A stretch of DNA of 64,000 bases, from assembly GCA_934320655.1 (NCBI GenBank), contig CAKRFN010000003.1:124001-188000 (forward strand). The letters run 5' to 3'. The translations under genes and the position numbers were made by a program. The stretch is from an uncultured Eubacterium sp. GTDB lineage: Bacteria; Bacillota; Clostridia; Lachnospirales; Lachnospiraceae. Of this stretch, positions 7,522-16,657 are shown in pieces; within the stretch, counting starts at the first letter, position 1; every line of letters begins with the position of its first letter. Under the pieces are notes generated by a model. The model was given only the letters and a program-made list of their open reading frames with translations. It did no database searches and was not told the DNA's origin.

Positions 7522-8296
7522 CTGCAAGCACCTCCTCTGTCAATGACTGATAGGCACTCGCTACTTTTCCATTTGGATCATGCTCATAAATGCTGACACC
7601 TTCAGCAGAAATCTCCGCAGCTCTTACCGACATCGGAATACTGTTTTCAAATATTCTTACCTTGCTACCATAATTCTCCACAACCAATGCACTGATGTCT
7701 TTTGCATAATTCGTTCTGTTATCAACCATAGTAAGCAGAATACCTTCAATCTCCAATTTTGGATTGATCTGCCTTTTTACCTTTCCTATGGTCTTTATAA
7801 GCTGTTCCAGACCTTTTACTGGCAAATATGCCGCCTGCACCGGAATAAGGATACTATCAGCACTTGCAAAGGCATTTATGGTAATCATTCCAAGGGAAGG
7901 CATACAATCAATCAGAATGTAATCATATCTTTCCTTCTGCTGTTCTATGTAGGTACGAAGCACAAGCTCCCTGCTCATAACATTTACCAGTGATACCTCC
8001 AATCCCGACAACTCTATATTGCCGGGCATAAGGTCTACACCCTCGTCGTGCTTTAGGATGCCATAATCCGGCTCCATATCTTCTTCATTGATGATATTCG
8101 CCATAATGGTTGCAAGAGATACATCCAGTTTATCCGGCTCCTGAAAGCCTAAACTTGCTGTCAGGCTTCCCTGTGCATCCGCATCTATCAGAAGCACCTT
8201 TTTCCCCTTTTTTGCAAGTCCAATACCTAGATTACTTGTTGTGGTGGTCTTTCCAACTCCACCTTTCTGGTTTCCGATTACTATAACTTTACACAT
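7514..8296 (-). CDS. parA: ParA-type partition ATPase of the mobile element
   Basis: 260 residues, full length for the ParA/Soj family. The deviant Walker A (NQKGGVGKTTTTSNLGIGL, residues ~9-27), the Walker A' (VLLIDADAQGS) and Walker B (YILIDCMPSLGMITIN) are intact. ParA ATPases segregate plasmids or elements together with ParB and a centromere. The ATG follows GGAGG with good spacing. The order parA-parB-repA matches RepA_N replicons and integrative conjugative elements of gut Firmicutes. ParA looks intact, while its partner ParB is truncated, so the module is probably decaying. Confidence 0.9.
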   Translation of the reverse strand: MCKVIVIGNQKGGVGKTTTTSNLGIGLAKKGKKVLLIDADAQGSLTASLGFQEPDKLDVSLATIMANIINEEDMEPDYGILKHDEGVDLMPGNIELSGLEVSLVNVMSRELVLRTYIEQQKERYDYILIDCMPSLGMITINAFASADSILIPVQAAYLPVKGLEQLIKTIGKVKRQINPKLEIEGILLTMVDNRTNYAKDISALVVENYGSKVRIFENSIPMSVRAAEISAEGVSIYEHDPNGKVASAYQSLTEEVLADE

Positions 8297-8321
8297 GATG
8301 AAATTCCTCCAAATTCTACTA

Positions 8322-8495
8322 TTATTCTTTTACATTGCTCTTTTTTACTTTTACATACGATCTGTAATATTTATCTGTTCCCTTGTTGGGATAGAGGTCT
8401 GACATTTCCAGAACCTCTACCTTTGGGTGTCTCTGCATGATTTTTTTGAACCATGTAATATCATTTTTTGTTCCCATCAATCGAATCTTTAACAT
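8322..8495 (-). CDS. 57-residue DUF3970-like protein
   Basis: A short protein starting MLKIRLMGTKNDITWFKK, with RHPKVEVLEMSDLYPNKG and a basic end. It resembles the small DUF3970 family common in conjugative elements; function unknown. The start codon shares one base with the stop of the upstream DUF6075-type gene (TGATG), and GGAGGAAATGATTG supplies the RBS, so translation is coupled. The stop lies 26 bases upstream of the parA start codon, making one transcript. Confidence 0.65.
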   Translation of the reverse strand: MLKIRLMGTKNDITWFKKIMQRHPKVEVLEMSDLYPNKGTDKYYRSYVKVKKSNVKE

Positions 8496-8959
8496 CAATC
8501 ATTTCCTCCAAACATTGCATACAAATTTTTATTGTATGTGGCATACTCCGGATAGCGAATCTGTATTGCCTGCCAAAAATACGGTGCATAGCAACAGCAG
8601 AACAAATCCTCTACTGAATATCTCCGGCACTCATCCACCTGCTCCTCTGTGTCCTGCTCATCATCTACACTCGGTGTTCCGTTGCAATACAAATTGAAAG
8701 CCATTCTAACAACCTTTGCGCTTCCGCTGGTCTGCCATCCTTCATGCAAACACTCCGGTTTTACACAGCCAGTCTTAAAGTTATAAATTTTATCCACATT
8801 TCTTCGTGTATCCTCGTTCATTCCAAGGCAATAGCAAAGTGCCTTGTGATATACATCTGCTTCTCTAACTTTCTGAATTTTTTCATAGTAAAATTTCTCA
8901 TGTGCTTCACTAATAAAGTTAATATTTTCTTTTTCTGCTCCTAACGCTGTACTGTTCAT
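8495..8959 (-). CDS. DUF6075-like mobile-element protein
   Basis: 154 residues from ATG 8959 (MNSTALGAEKENINFIS). I chose this start because GGAGG stands eight bases upstream; the frame is open to an ATG at 9055, but that would run through the terminator hairpin at 9001-9046. Motifs VYHKALCYCLGMNEDTRRN, TGCVKPECLHEGWQTSGS and KVVRMAFNLYCNGTP fit DUF6075, a family of unknown function carried by Tn1549-like elements. It heads the DUF6075-DUF3970-parA-parB-repA operon and carries an attenuator-like leader. Confidence 0.7.
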   Translation of the reverse strand: MNSTALGAEKENINFISEAHEKFYYEKIQKVREADVYHKALCYCLGMNEDTRRNVDKIYNFKTGCVKPECLHEGWQTSGSAKVVRMAFNLYCNGTPSVDDEQDTEEQVDECRRYSVEDLFCCCYAPYFWQAIQIRYPEYATYNKNLYAMFGGND

Positions 8960-8975
8960 ACTGACTTCCTCCATT

Positions 8976-8991
8976 TTCTTATTTTGTTCCG
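8976..8991 (-). promoter_or_regulatory. leader box upstream of DUF6075-type gene
   Basis: Minus strand CGGAACAAAATAAGAA between the terminator hairpin and the RBS. It nearly matches 2112-2130 in the DUF5688 leader (that copy has three extra bases). See the finding on shared leaders. Confidence 0.45.
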
Positions 8992-9000
8992 TTGACCATA

Positions 9001-9046
9001 ACAAAAAAGGACATTCCTCTAAAATTTCTTTTAGAAAAATGTCCTT
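9001..9046 (-). terminator. terminator/attenuator before DUF6075-type gene
   Basis: On the minus strand AAGGACATT (9038-9046) pairs exactly with AATGTCCTT (9007-9015), with an inner stem TCTAAAA/TTTTAGA, followed by TTTTTTG. A complete intrinsic terminator sits between the promoter region and the gene, so read-through must be controlled or partial. Confidence 0.75.
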
Positions 9047-9075
9047 ATAGTACAAAATATGAACTTGAACTGACT

Positions 9076-9094
9076 CGATTTTAATTTAAAATCG
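9076..9094. repeat. 19-bp perfect AT-rich palindrome
   Basis: CGATTTTAA-T-TTAAAATCG lies in the 120-bp non-coding stretch between lysS and the mobile-element operon. It may be an operator for the element operon or part of an element end. A direct repeat TACGACA-N4-TACGACA (minus strand) lies nearer lysS. Confidence 0.5.
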
Positions 9095-9175
9095 TTTGTT
9101 TTAACCCTTTAAGATAGGTTATTTTGTCGTACTCCTGTCGTACCATACAAGTTGGAAGTCCGCAAACCCTTGATT

Positions 9176-10798
9176 TTATTGGTCTTTTTTATCTAATGAC
9201 TTCATTGTCGGGAACAGCAATACATCGCGGATCGCCTGTGAATCTGTCAGCAGCATCACAAGACGGTCGATACCGTAGCCAATACCACCTGTGGGCGGCA
9301 TTCCGATCTCCAGTGCGTTTAAGAAATCCTCGTCTGTATGGTTTGCTTCTTCGTCGCCTGCCTCGAATGCGGCATCCTGTGCGGCGAAACGCTCACGCTG
9401 ATCGATCGGGTCATTCAGCTCGGAATATGCGTTACACATCTCCCATGTATTGATAAACAGCTCGAAACGCTCTACCTTTGTCGGATCTGACGGTTTCTTT
9501 TTGGTCAGCGGTGAAATCTCGATCGGATGATCCATGATAAATGTCGGCTGGATCAGCTCTTTCTCACAGTATTCCTCAAAGAACAGGTTCACGATATCGC
9601 CCTTTGTATGGCGCTCCTCGTATTCAATATGATGCTCGTCTGCGAGCTTCTTTGCCGCTGCGTCATCCGCAACTGCATCAAAATCAATGCCTGCGTATTT
9701 TTTAATCGCATCGTTCATGGTCAGGCGCTCGAACGGCTTGCCGAGGTCGATCTCGATGCCGTTGTAGCTGATCTTGGTTGAGCCGCACACCTTTTCTGCC
9801 AGATAGCGGAACATGCTCTCGGTCAGCTCCATCATGCCGTTGTAATCAGTATATGCCTGATACAGCTCCATCAGGGTAAACTCGGGATTGTGGCGGGTGT
9901 CTACACCTTCGTTACGGAACACACGGCCAATCTCGTACACGCGCTCTAATCCACCTACGATCAGTCTCTTTAAATACAGCTCAAGCGAGATACGCAGCTT
10001 GACGTCCTCGTTTAATGCATTGTAATGTGTATCAAACGGTCTCGCTGCTGCTCCGCCTGCGTTGGATACGAGCATCGGAGTCTCTACTTCCATGAAATCA
10101 CGTCCGTCAAGGAAATTGCGGATCTCTTTGATAATGCGTGAACGCTTGATAAATACTTCTTTACTGTCCTGATTCATGATCAGGTCTACATATCTCTGAC
10201 GATAGCGGGTATCGGTATCTGTCAGTCCGTGGAATTTCTCCGGAAGGATCTGAAGTGACTTTGTGAGCAACGTCATTTCTTCCGCATGGATAGAAATCTC
10301 TCCGGTCTTGGTGCGGAATGCATAGCCCTTGACACCGTAAATATCACCGATATCTGATTTCTTGAAGTCTGCATAAGACTCCTCACCGATGGCATCTCTC
10401 GCCACATATACCTGAATACTTCCCTTTAAATCCTGAATATTACAAAATGATGCTTTACCCATCACACGCTTGAACATCATGCGTCCTGCAATGCTGACAT
10501 GGATCGGTGATGCATCCATGATGGCTCTGCGCTCATTGTAATCGTTGTTTACGACCTCTTTTTTCTGCGCATCATCCAGACCCTCTACATTCGGTGCGGG
10601 TCTGCCTGCGAGAAGCTCCTCCTCATGTGCAGTATAGAGCTCTCTCACATCTGTGCTGTGATGTGTCTGGTCATATTTTGTGATGGTAAAAGGATCTTTT
10701 CCTGCATTCTGCAGATCCTTGAATTTATCGCGACGCACCTTTAAAAGCTGGTTGGTATCCTGCTGCTGTCCGCCATTCTGCTGATTCTTTTCTGCCAT
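9176..10798 (-). CDS. lysS: lysyl-tRNA synthetase, class II
   Basis: 540 residues. This enzyme charges tRNA-Lys with lysine in the cytoplasm. It has an N-terminal OB-fold anticodon-binding domain (about 60-190: VSIAGRMMFKRVMGKASFCN) and a class II catalytic core with motif 2 (ERVYEIGRVFRNEGVDTRHN) and motif 3 (GGIGYGIDRLVMLL). The N-terminus has an extra Gln/Asn-rich stretch (NQQNGGQQQDTNQ). The ATG follows CGGAGGAAAAC. It is transcribed with greA 19 bases upstream from the promoter at 11352-11380. The mobile-element remnant begins about 120 bases after its stop. Confidence 0.97.
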   Translation of the reverse strand: MAEKNQQNGGQQQDTNQLLKVRRDKFKDLQNAGKDPFTITKYDQTHHSTDVRELYTAHEEELLAGRPAPNVEGLDDAQKKEVVNNDYNERRAIMDASPIHVSIAGRMMFKRVMGKASFCNIQDLKGSIQVYVARDAIGEESYADFKKSDIGDIYGVKGYAFRTKTGEISIHAEEMTLLTKSLQILPEKFHGLTDTDTRYRQRYVDLIMNQDSKEVFIKRSRIIKEIRNFLDGRDFMEVETPMLVSNAGGAAARPFDTHYNALNEDVKLRISLELYLKRLIVGGLERVYEIGRVFRNEGVDTRHNPEFTLMELYQAYTDYNGMMELTESMFRYLAEKVCGSTKISYNGIEIDLGKPFERLTMNDAIKKYAGIDFDAVADDAAAKKLADEHHIEYEERHTKGDIVNLFFEEYCEKELIQPTFIMDHPIEISPLTKKKPSDPTKVERFELFINTWEMCNAYSELNDPIDQRERFAAQDAAFEAGDEEANHTDEDFLNALEIGMPPTGGIGYGIDRLVMLLTDSQAIRDVLLFPTMKSLDKKDQ

Positions 10799-10817
10799 GT
10801 TTTCCTCCGATTGATGA

Positions 10818-11297
10818 TTAGTTGGATCTCTGGATCTCTAATACCTTGTAAGATAACTCTCCGACCGGTGCCTCGACCTTTACAACATCTCCGATCGTAG
10901 CGCCAAGTAACGCATGACCTAAGGGAGATTCATTCGAGATCTTTCCCTTCAGGCTGTTTGCCTCGGTAGAACCCACGATCTTGTACTCCAGCTCCTCGTC
11001 AAACTCGATATCGAGGATACGTACCTTACATCCGACGCTGATCTTGTCTAAATCAACTTCATCCTCTACGACAACCTCTGCATTCTTGAGGATCATCTCG
11101 ATCTCCTCAATACGTGCCTCGATGTCACGCTGCTCATCCTTTGCTGCGTCGTACTCGGCATTCTCCGACAAGTCGCCCTGCTCACGCGCCTCTTTGATCT
11201 TCTGTGCGATCTCTCGACGTTTTACGACCTTTAAATCCTGCAGCTCTTGCTCTAATTTCTGTAAGCCCTCGTAAGTTAAAATGTTTTTCTTTGCCAT
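10818..11297 (-). CDS. greA: transcription elongation factor GreA
   Basis: 159 residues, the normal length. GreA rescues backtracked RNA polymerase by stimulating transcript cleavage. The N-terminal coiled coil is clear (GLQKLEQELQDLKVVKRREI, REQGDLSENAEYDAAKDEQR, with the acidic tip DLSENAEYD), as is the C-terminal FKBP-like domain (SPLGHALLGATIGDVVKVEA). It is the first gene of the greA-lysS unit behind a consensus promoter and sits upstream of lysS as in many Clostridia. Confidence 0.97.
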   Translation of the reverse strand: MAKKNILTYEGLQKLEQELQDLKVVKRREIAQKIKEAREQGDLSENAEYDAAKDEQRDIEARIEEIEMILKNAEVVVEDEVDLDKISVGCKVRILDIEFDEELEYKIVGSTEANSLKGKISNESPLGHALLGATIGDVVKVEAPVGELSYKVLEIQRSN

Positions 11298-11351
11298 TTT
11301 ACACGTTACCTTTCTATATTTTAAATTAAAAAAATCCCATTTAACCCATGT

Positions 11352-11380
11352 ATTATAGCTGAAAGTCCCTGTACTGTCAA
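11352..11380 (-). promoter_or_regulatory. consensus sigma-A promoter of greA-lysS
   Basis: Minus strand TTGACA (11375-11380), 17-base spacer, TATAAT (11352-11357). Both hexamers are perfect, and the promoter lies about 55 bases upstream of the greA start. Confidence 0.85.
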
Positions 11381-11437
11381 GGATTGGGCACCCCTGCGCT
11401 ATGTTTTTCGTAGTTCATCCACTCATGACGGTACCAC

Positions 11438-12418
11438 TTATCCACATTCGTTGATAAATTTGTGTATAAGTTCCTCTAATTGTGAATAACTTTCCACTTC
11501 GCTGAGTGCCCGTCTGACATGACTCGCTCCGTGATAACCTCCGGTATACCATGCGGCATGCTTGCGCATCTCCCGAATACCGACATATTCTCCCTTAAAC
11601 GCAATCTGCATCCGTGCATGGCGCAGCATCATATCCGCCATCTCCTGTAAGGACGGCTTTTCAAGCGGCTCTCCGGTCTCCCACTCATGGAGAATCTGTG
11701 CAAAAATCCACGGATTTCCCTGCGCGCCGCGCGCAACCATGAAACCATCACAGCCGGTCTCCTCACGCATACGGATCGCATCCGCCGCGGTTAAAATATC
11801 ACCGTTTCCGATGACCGGAATCTGCACGGTCTCCTTTACCTTGCGGATGACCGACCAGTCTGCCTGACCGGAGTAATACTGCTCCCTTGTCCGCCCATGC
11901 ACAGCGACTGCCGCTGCACCGGATTCCTGCGCAATATGTGCCAGTTCAGGGGCATTTACATGTGCATCGTCAAAGCCTTTGCGGATCTTCACGGTAACCG
12001 GACGGCTCGTTGCCTTCGCCATCGCCTCTACGATCTGTCCTGCGAGCAGCGGCTGTTTCATGAGAGCAGAGCCTTCGTCGTTGTTTACGACCTTCGGCAC
12101 CGGACAGCCCATATTGATGTCGAGGATGTCAAACGGCACGCCCTCATCCTCGAGCCGTTTTGCAATATCGCCCATGATCTGCGGATCTGAGCCGAATAGC
12201 TGCAAGGATACCGGATGCTCGCGCTCATCGATTGTGAGCATTGCCTTTGTATTTTTATTGTTGTATAAAATCGCCTTGGCGCTGACCATCTCCATACAGA
12301 GCAGCCCGGCGCCCTGTTCGGCGCACAACAGACGAAACGGCAGGTCTGTCACGCCTGCCATTGGTCCTAATATCAGATTATTTTTTAATGTTACGTTTCC
12401 GATCTGAAGCGTCTGCAC
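11438..12418 (-). CDS. dusB: tRNA dihydrouridine synthase, DusB type
   Basis: 326 residues. It is a flavin enzyme reducing uridine to dihydrouridine in tRNA D-loops. The TIM-barrel starts with NNLILGPMAGVTDLPFRLLC; the catalytic-cysteine segment is DILDINMGCPVPKVVNN; FMN-binding motifs VKIRKGFDD, VHGRTREQYYSG, IGNGDI and VARGAQGNPW follow. It begins five bases after coaX stops, so it is the last gene of argF-birA-DUF6145-coaX-dusB. The end of the gene lies 57 bases downstream of the greA -35. Confidence 0.95.
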   Translation of the reverse strand: MQTLQIGNVTLKNNLILGPMAGVTDLPFRLLCAEQGAGLLCMEMVSAKAILYNNKNTKAMLTIDEREHPVSLQLFGSDPQIMGDIAKRLEDEGVPFDILDINMGCPVPKVVNNDEGSALMKQPLLAGQIVEAMAKATSRPVTVKIRKGFDDAHVNAPELAHIAQESGAAAVAVHGRTREQYYSGQADWSVIRKVKETVQIPVIGNGDILTAADAIRMREETGCDGFMVARGAQGNPWIFAQILHEWETGEPLEKPSLQEMADMMLRHARMQIAFKGEYVGIREMRKHAAWYTGGYHGASHVRRALSEVESYSQLEELIHKFINECG

Positions 12419-12423
12419 TGTCT

Positions 12424-13194
12424 CTACCTCTTTTGCTTTTCATAGATCAGGCGCATGCCATCCAGCGTCAGGTTGGCATCGTAAATATCGATCGCTTTCG
12501 TCTCGGCTGCGATCATCGCCCCGAGTCCGCCTGTCGCTACGACTTTCAGGTTGTCAAAACCGGATTCTTCACGCACTTTTTTGATGATATACTCAGTCTG
12601 TCCGATCTGCCCGTACACAAGTCCCGCCTGCATACTGCTGATCGTCTCCTTCGCAAGAATGCTCTTGGGCTTCTTGATCTCGATCTCCGGCAGCTTTGCC
12701 GCATCCTGCCACAGCGCTTTTCCTGACGTACGGATACCAGGAGCGATAATGACACTGATAAACTGACCTTTTTCATCGACCAGATCGTAGGTCGTCGCGG
12801 TTCCGAAATCGAGCACCAGCACCGGTCCGCCGTATTTTTCATAGGCTCCTACCGCATCGACAATACGATCCGAGCCGATCTGTGCCGGATGGTCCGTGAC
12901 GATACGGATACCTGTTTTGATGCCGGGCTCGACGATCAGCGGCTCGACATGAAAATATTTATACAATCCGTTGCGCAGTGAATACATGACCGCCGGAACG
13001 ACCGAAGATACGATTGTCGCATTGATCTGATCCGGATCAATATCATTCTCGCGCAACAGGCTTTTGAATAAAATGCCGTATTCATCCGATGTACGCGGCA
13101 GCTTAGTCGTGACGCGCAGTGTGCGCAACAGCTTTTCTCCGTCGAATACACCGATCGTAATATTTGTATTTCCTACATCTAATGCCAACAGCAT
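12424..13194 (-). CDS. coaX: type III pantothenate kinase
   Basis: 256 residues. CoaX phosphorylates pantothenate with ATP, the first step of coenzyme A synthesis, and is the feedback-resistant type. Signature segments are MLLALDVGNTNITIGVFDG (phosphate loop), RTSDEYG, QIGSDRIVDAVGAYEKYG, VLDFGTATTYDLV and ATGGLGAMIA. It is two bases downstream of the DUF6145-type gene and five bases upstream of dusB. Its proximity to birA pairs two cofactor functions that serve acyl metabolism. Confidence 0.95.
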   Translation of the reverse strand: MLLALDVGNTNITIGVFDGEKLLRTLRVTTKLPRTSDEYGILFKSLLRENDIDPDQINATIVSSVVPAVMYSLRNGLYKYFHVEPLIVEPGIKTGIRIVTDHPAQIGSDRIVDAVGAYEKYGGPVLVLDFGTATTYDLVDEKGQFISVIIAPGIRTSGKALWQDAAKLPEIEIKKPKSILAKETISSMQAGLVYGQIGQTEYIIKKVREESGFDNLKVVATGGLGAMIAAETKAIDIYDANLTLDGMRLIYEKQKR

Positions 13195-13196
13195 GA

Positions 13197-13535
13197 CTAT
13201 TCCTCCATTTCTTCGCCTAAAAAGAATACCCGGAAATACAATTCCAACGCCTCGAGCAATTCTCTCTTTGTATTTTGCAGTTGCTTGATCTTGAGTACAC
13301 TACCGATCTCGTCATAGAGCAGATCGCCGTCCTCTGCCTCCGTCCGGAATTCCAGATTGCCGTCCTCATCATACACGAGCTGCAGCGTGCCTCCGACATC
13401 CTCTGTATAGAGTACGCACATGATCTTTAATTCATCCCGCACACCCTCCGGCAGTCCTTCGAAATTCTCGTTTAAATAATATTTTTTCGTATAAGAGCTC
13501 GCTCCACATAAAACGATCTCATCACTCTCAAACAT
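13197..13535 (-). CDS. DUF6145-like protein
   Basis: 112 residues, cytoplasmic and acidic. It begins MFESDEIVLCGASSYTKKYY and contains DELKIMCVLYTEDVGGTLQL and EIGSVLKIKQLQNTKRELLE, a pattern I associate with DUF6145 proteins of Lachnospiraceae, whose role is unknown. It overlaps the end of birA by 8 bases and precedes coaX by two, so it is translated as part of that operon. Its steady place between birA and coaX suggests a link to cofactor or acyl-CoA metabolism, but this is only context. Confidence 0.7.
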   Translation of the reverse strand: MFESDEIVLCGASSYTKKYYLNENFEGLPEGVRDELKIMCVLYTEDVGGTLQLVYDEDGNLEFRTEAEDGDLLYDEIGSVLKIKQLQNTKRELLEALELYFRVFFLGEEMEE

Positions 13536-14511
13536 ATCCGTATACTCCTCTCACCGACACTTCTCCGGAATCGACCAGCCGCCGCCCGTCCGCAGTGTCC
13601 ACCTCCAATGCGCCCTGCGGCGTGATGCCCTGTGCGACTCCCTCGTATTCGCCTTTTGGATCAAGGATGCGTACCGTCCTGCCGCGGTTGACCAGACAGT
13701 CATCGTATACTTCCTTTAACCCGCTCATATCCTGTGTCTGCATAAATATTCCGTAAAAATACTCAAACTGCTCGCAGACTGCCTCCACGAGTGCTGCGCG
13801 GCTGTAACGTCTGCCGCCGGAGGACAGATACAGGCTGGTTGCGCGGTCTGACAATTCTTCCGGAAACTGCTCATTATGCACATTGATACCGATACCGACG
13901 ACAATATGGTTGATATAATCGATCTGCGTGCTCATCTCGGTGAGAATGCCGCACATCTTTTTCCCATCGATCACGATGTCATTTGGCCATTTGATCTGTA
14001 CGGGCAGTCCGGTCTGCTGTTCGATCGCACGTGCGACTGCCAGCGCAGCGACCAGTGTGAGCTGCGGCGCATGCTCCGGAAGCAGTTCCTGCGGCTTTAA
14101 CACAATGCTCATGGCGATCGCGATACCTGCCGGAACGATCCATGCGCGTCCCCGTCTGCCTTTTCCGCTGTCCTGACGGTCTGCCACGACGAGCGTTCCG
14201 TGCGGCGCGCCCTCCTCTGCCATCTGCATCGCCGCCGTATTCGTCGAGCCGATCACATCAAAGCATTCGAGCCGCGTGCCGATCCATGCGGTTTTCCGGA
14301 TACTCTCCAATTCATTTTTATTCAACAAATCCGGTGCGCTGCGGATACAATAGCCTTTATTCGGGACGGAATCGATCTCATAGCCCATTTCCCGAAGCTG
14401 GTTGACCGCTTTCCACACCGCCGTCCGTGACACACCGAACTGTTCACATAGCTGCTGCCCGGATACATAATTCTCTGCATCGCGCAATGCCTGCAAGATT
14501 TTCGCTTTCAC
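13528..14511 (-). CDS. birA: biotin-[acetyl-CoA-carboxylase] ligase / biotin repressor
   Basis: 327 residues. It activates biotin with ATP and transfers it to carrier proteins. The N-terminal winged helix (QQLCEQFGVSRTAVWKAVNQ, residues 18-37) predicts DNA binding and biotin-gene repression. The catalytic domain shows IGSTNT, DRQDSGKGRRGRAW (biotinyl-AMP loop), KWPNDIVIDGKKMCGILTEM and VGIGINV. The C-terminal beta domain is present. It starts 17 bases after argF and overlaps the next gene. Confidence 0.96.
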   Translation of the reverse strand: MKAKILQALRDAENYVSGQQLCEQFGVSRTAVWKAVNQLREMGYEIDSVPNKGYCIRSAPDLLNKNELESIRKTAWIGTRLECFDVIGSTNTAAMQMAEEGAPHGTLVVADRQDSGKGRRGRAWIVPAGIAIAMSIVLKPQELLPEHAPQLTLVAALAVARAIEQQTGLPVQIKWPNDIVIDGKKMCGILTEMSTQIDYINHIVVGIGINVHNEQFPEELSDRATSLYLSSGGRRYSRAALVEAVCEQFEYFYGIFMQTQDMSGLKEVYDDCLVNRGRTVRILDPKGEYEGVAQGITPQGALEVDTADGRRLVDSGEVSVRGVYGYV

Positions 14512-14528
14512 GCTCTCACTCCTCTGCC

Positions 14529-15518
<990 letters not shown>

Positions 15519-15550
15519 ATCTTTTCCTCCTGTGATTCCCTGATAAAACC

Positions 15551-15580
15551 ATAAAACGGGCTACCGCTCCGGCAGCCCGC
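15551..15580 (-). terminator. intrinsic terminator after the SPFH gene
   Basis: Minus strand CGGGCTGCCG-GAG-CGGTAGCCCG followed by TTTTATGGTTTT. It ends the SPFH transcript before argF. Confidence 0.8.
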
Positions 15581-15602
15581 TCATGTTTGTATGCTGTTTT
15601 GT

Positions 15603-16529
15603 CTATTTTTCGGATGCGATCTCTACCACAGACTTTGCCAGACCAGCCACGCCCTGAATCTCGGACGGGATAATGATCTTGGTCGCCTTGCCGTCTGCTG
15701 CCTTCGCGAATGCCTCCAGACTCTTGAGCTGAAGGACACTTGCATCCGGCTGTGCCTCTTTTAAGAATCTCAGACCGTCTGCATTTGCCTGCTGGATCTT
15801 TAAGATCGCCTCTGCCTGACCTTCTGCCTCGCGGACAGTAGCCTCCTTGCGTGCCTCTGCACGGAGGATCGCTGCCTGTTTTTCAGCCTCTGCATCAAGG
15901 ATGGCTGACTCTTTCTTTCCTTCTGCTACGAGGATCGTTGACTTCTTCTCACCCTCTGCCTTTAAGATCGCCTCACGACGCTCACGCTCTGCCTTCATCT
16001 GCTTCTCCATTGCATCCTGAATCGCCTGAGGCGGAATAATATTCTTTAACTCTACACGGTTGACCTTGATTCCCCAGGGATCTGTCGCTACGTCCAAAGA
16101 CGCGCGCATCTTTGTGTTGATCGTCTCGCGGGATGTCAGTGTCTCATCCAGCTCCAGATCACCGATGATGTTACGCAGTGTCGTAGCTGTCAGGTTCTCG
16201 ATCGCCATGATCGGGTTCTCCACGCCGTATGCAAACAGCTTCGGATCTGTAATCTGGAAATAAACGACCGTATCGATCTGCATCGTTACGTTATCCTTTG
16301 TGATTACCGGCTGGGGCGGGAAATCTACAACCTGTTCCTTTAAGTTCACACGCTTTGCAATGCGGTCAATGAACGGCACCTTGAAATGCAGTCCGACACT
16401 CCATGTATCCAGATAGCCACCCAGACGCTCTACAACTACTGCATGCGCCTGCGGTACGATCTTTATGCAGGAAACAACGATCAGTAATACAAGTACCAAT
16501 AAAATAACAATCGCTATAATAGGTCCCAT
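15603..16529 (-). CDS. SPFH/Band 7 membrane scaffold protein (QmcA/stomatin-like)
   Basis: 308 residues. One N-terminal membrane segment (IIAIVILLVLVLLIVVSC) anchors a Band 7 domain (VVERLGGYLDTWSVGLHFKV, VDFPPQPVITKDNVTMQID) and a long Ala/Glu-rich coiled coil (AEGEKKSTILVAEGKKE). Such proteins oligomerise in the membrane and organise microdomains or proteases. No NfeD partner gene is adjacent. It is monocistronic, flanked by terminators at 16581-16618 upstream and 15551-15580 downstream. Confidence 0.92.
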   Translation of the reverse strand: MGPIIAIVILLVLVLLIVVSCIKIVPQAHAVVVERLGGYLDTWSVGLHFKVPFIDRIAKRVNLKEQVVDFPPQPVITKDNVTMQIDTVVYFQITDPKLFAYGVENPIMAIENLTATTLRNIIGDLELDETLTSRETINTKMRASLDVATDPWGIKVNRVELKNIIPPQAIQDAMEKQMKAERERREAILKAEGEKKSTILVAEGKKESAILDAEAEKQAAILRAEARKEATVREAEGQAEAILKIQQANADGLRFLKEAQPDASVLQLKSLEAFAKAADGKATKIIIPSEIQGVAGLAKSVVEIASEK

Positions 16530-16580
16530 AAAATACCTCCTAAAAAATTAAAAATGTCTACACGCATTATAGCAAACAAA

Positions 16581-16618
16581 AATAAGAAAAACAACCGCTT
16601 GCCGTTGTTTTTCTTATT
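16581..16618. terminator. bidirectional-looking terminator between hydrolase and SPFH genes
   Basis: AATAAGAAAAACAA (16581-16594) pairs with TTGTTTTTCTTATT (16605-16618) around a 10-base loop. On the minus strand it lies 40 bases after the cell-wall hydrolase stop and ends in T-rich sequence. Confidence 0.75.
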
Positions 16619-16657
16619 TTCTCGTTTTCTATATCTTTTTTAGTCTGCGAAATCTAT

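Noticed and set aside
9001..9055. N-terminal extension of the DUF6075-type protein from ATG 9055
   Set aside because: It would translate the terminator hairpin and leader box; ATG 8959 has a strong RBS and begins the family-like sequence.
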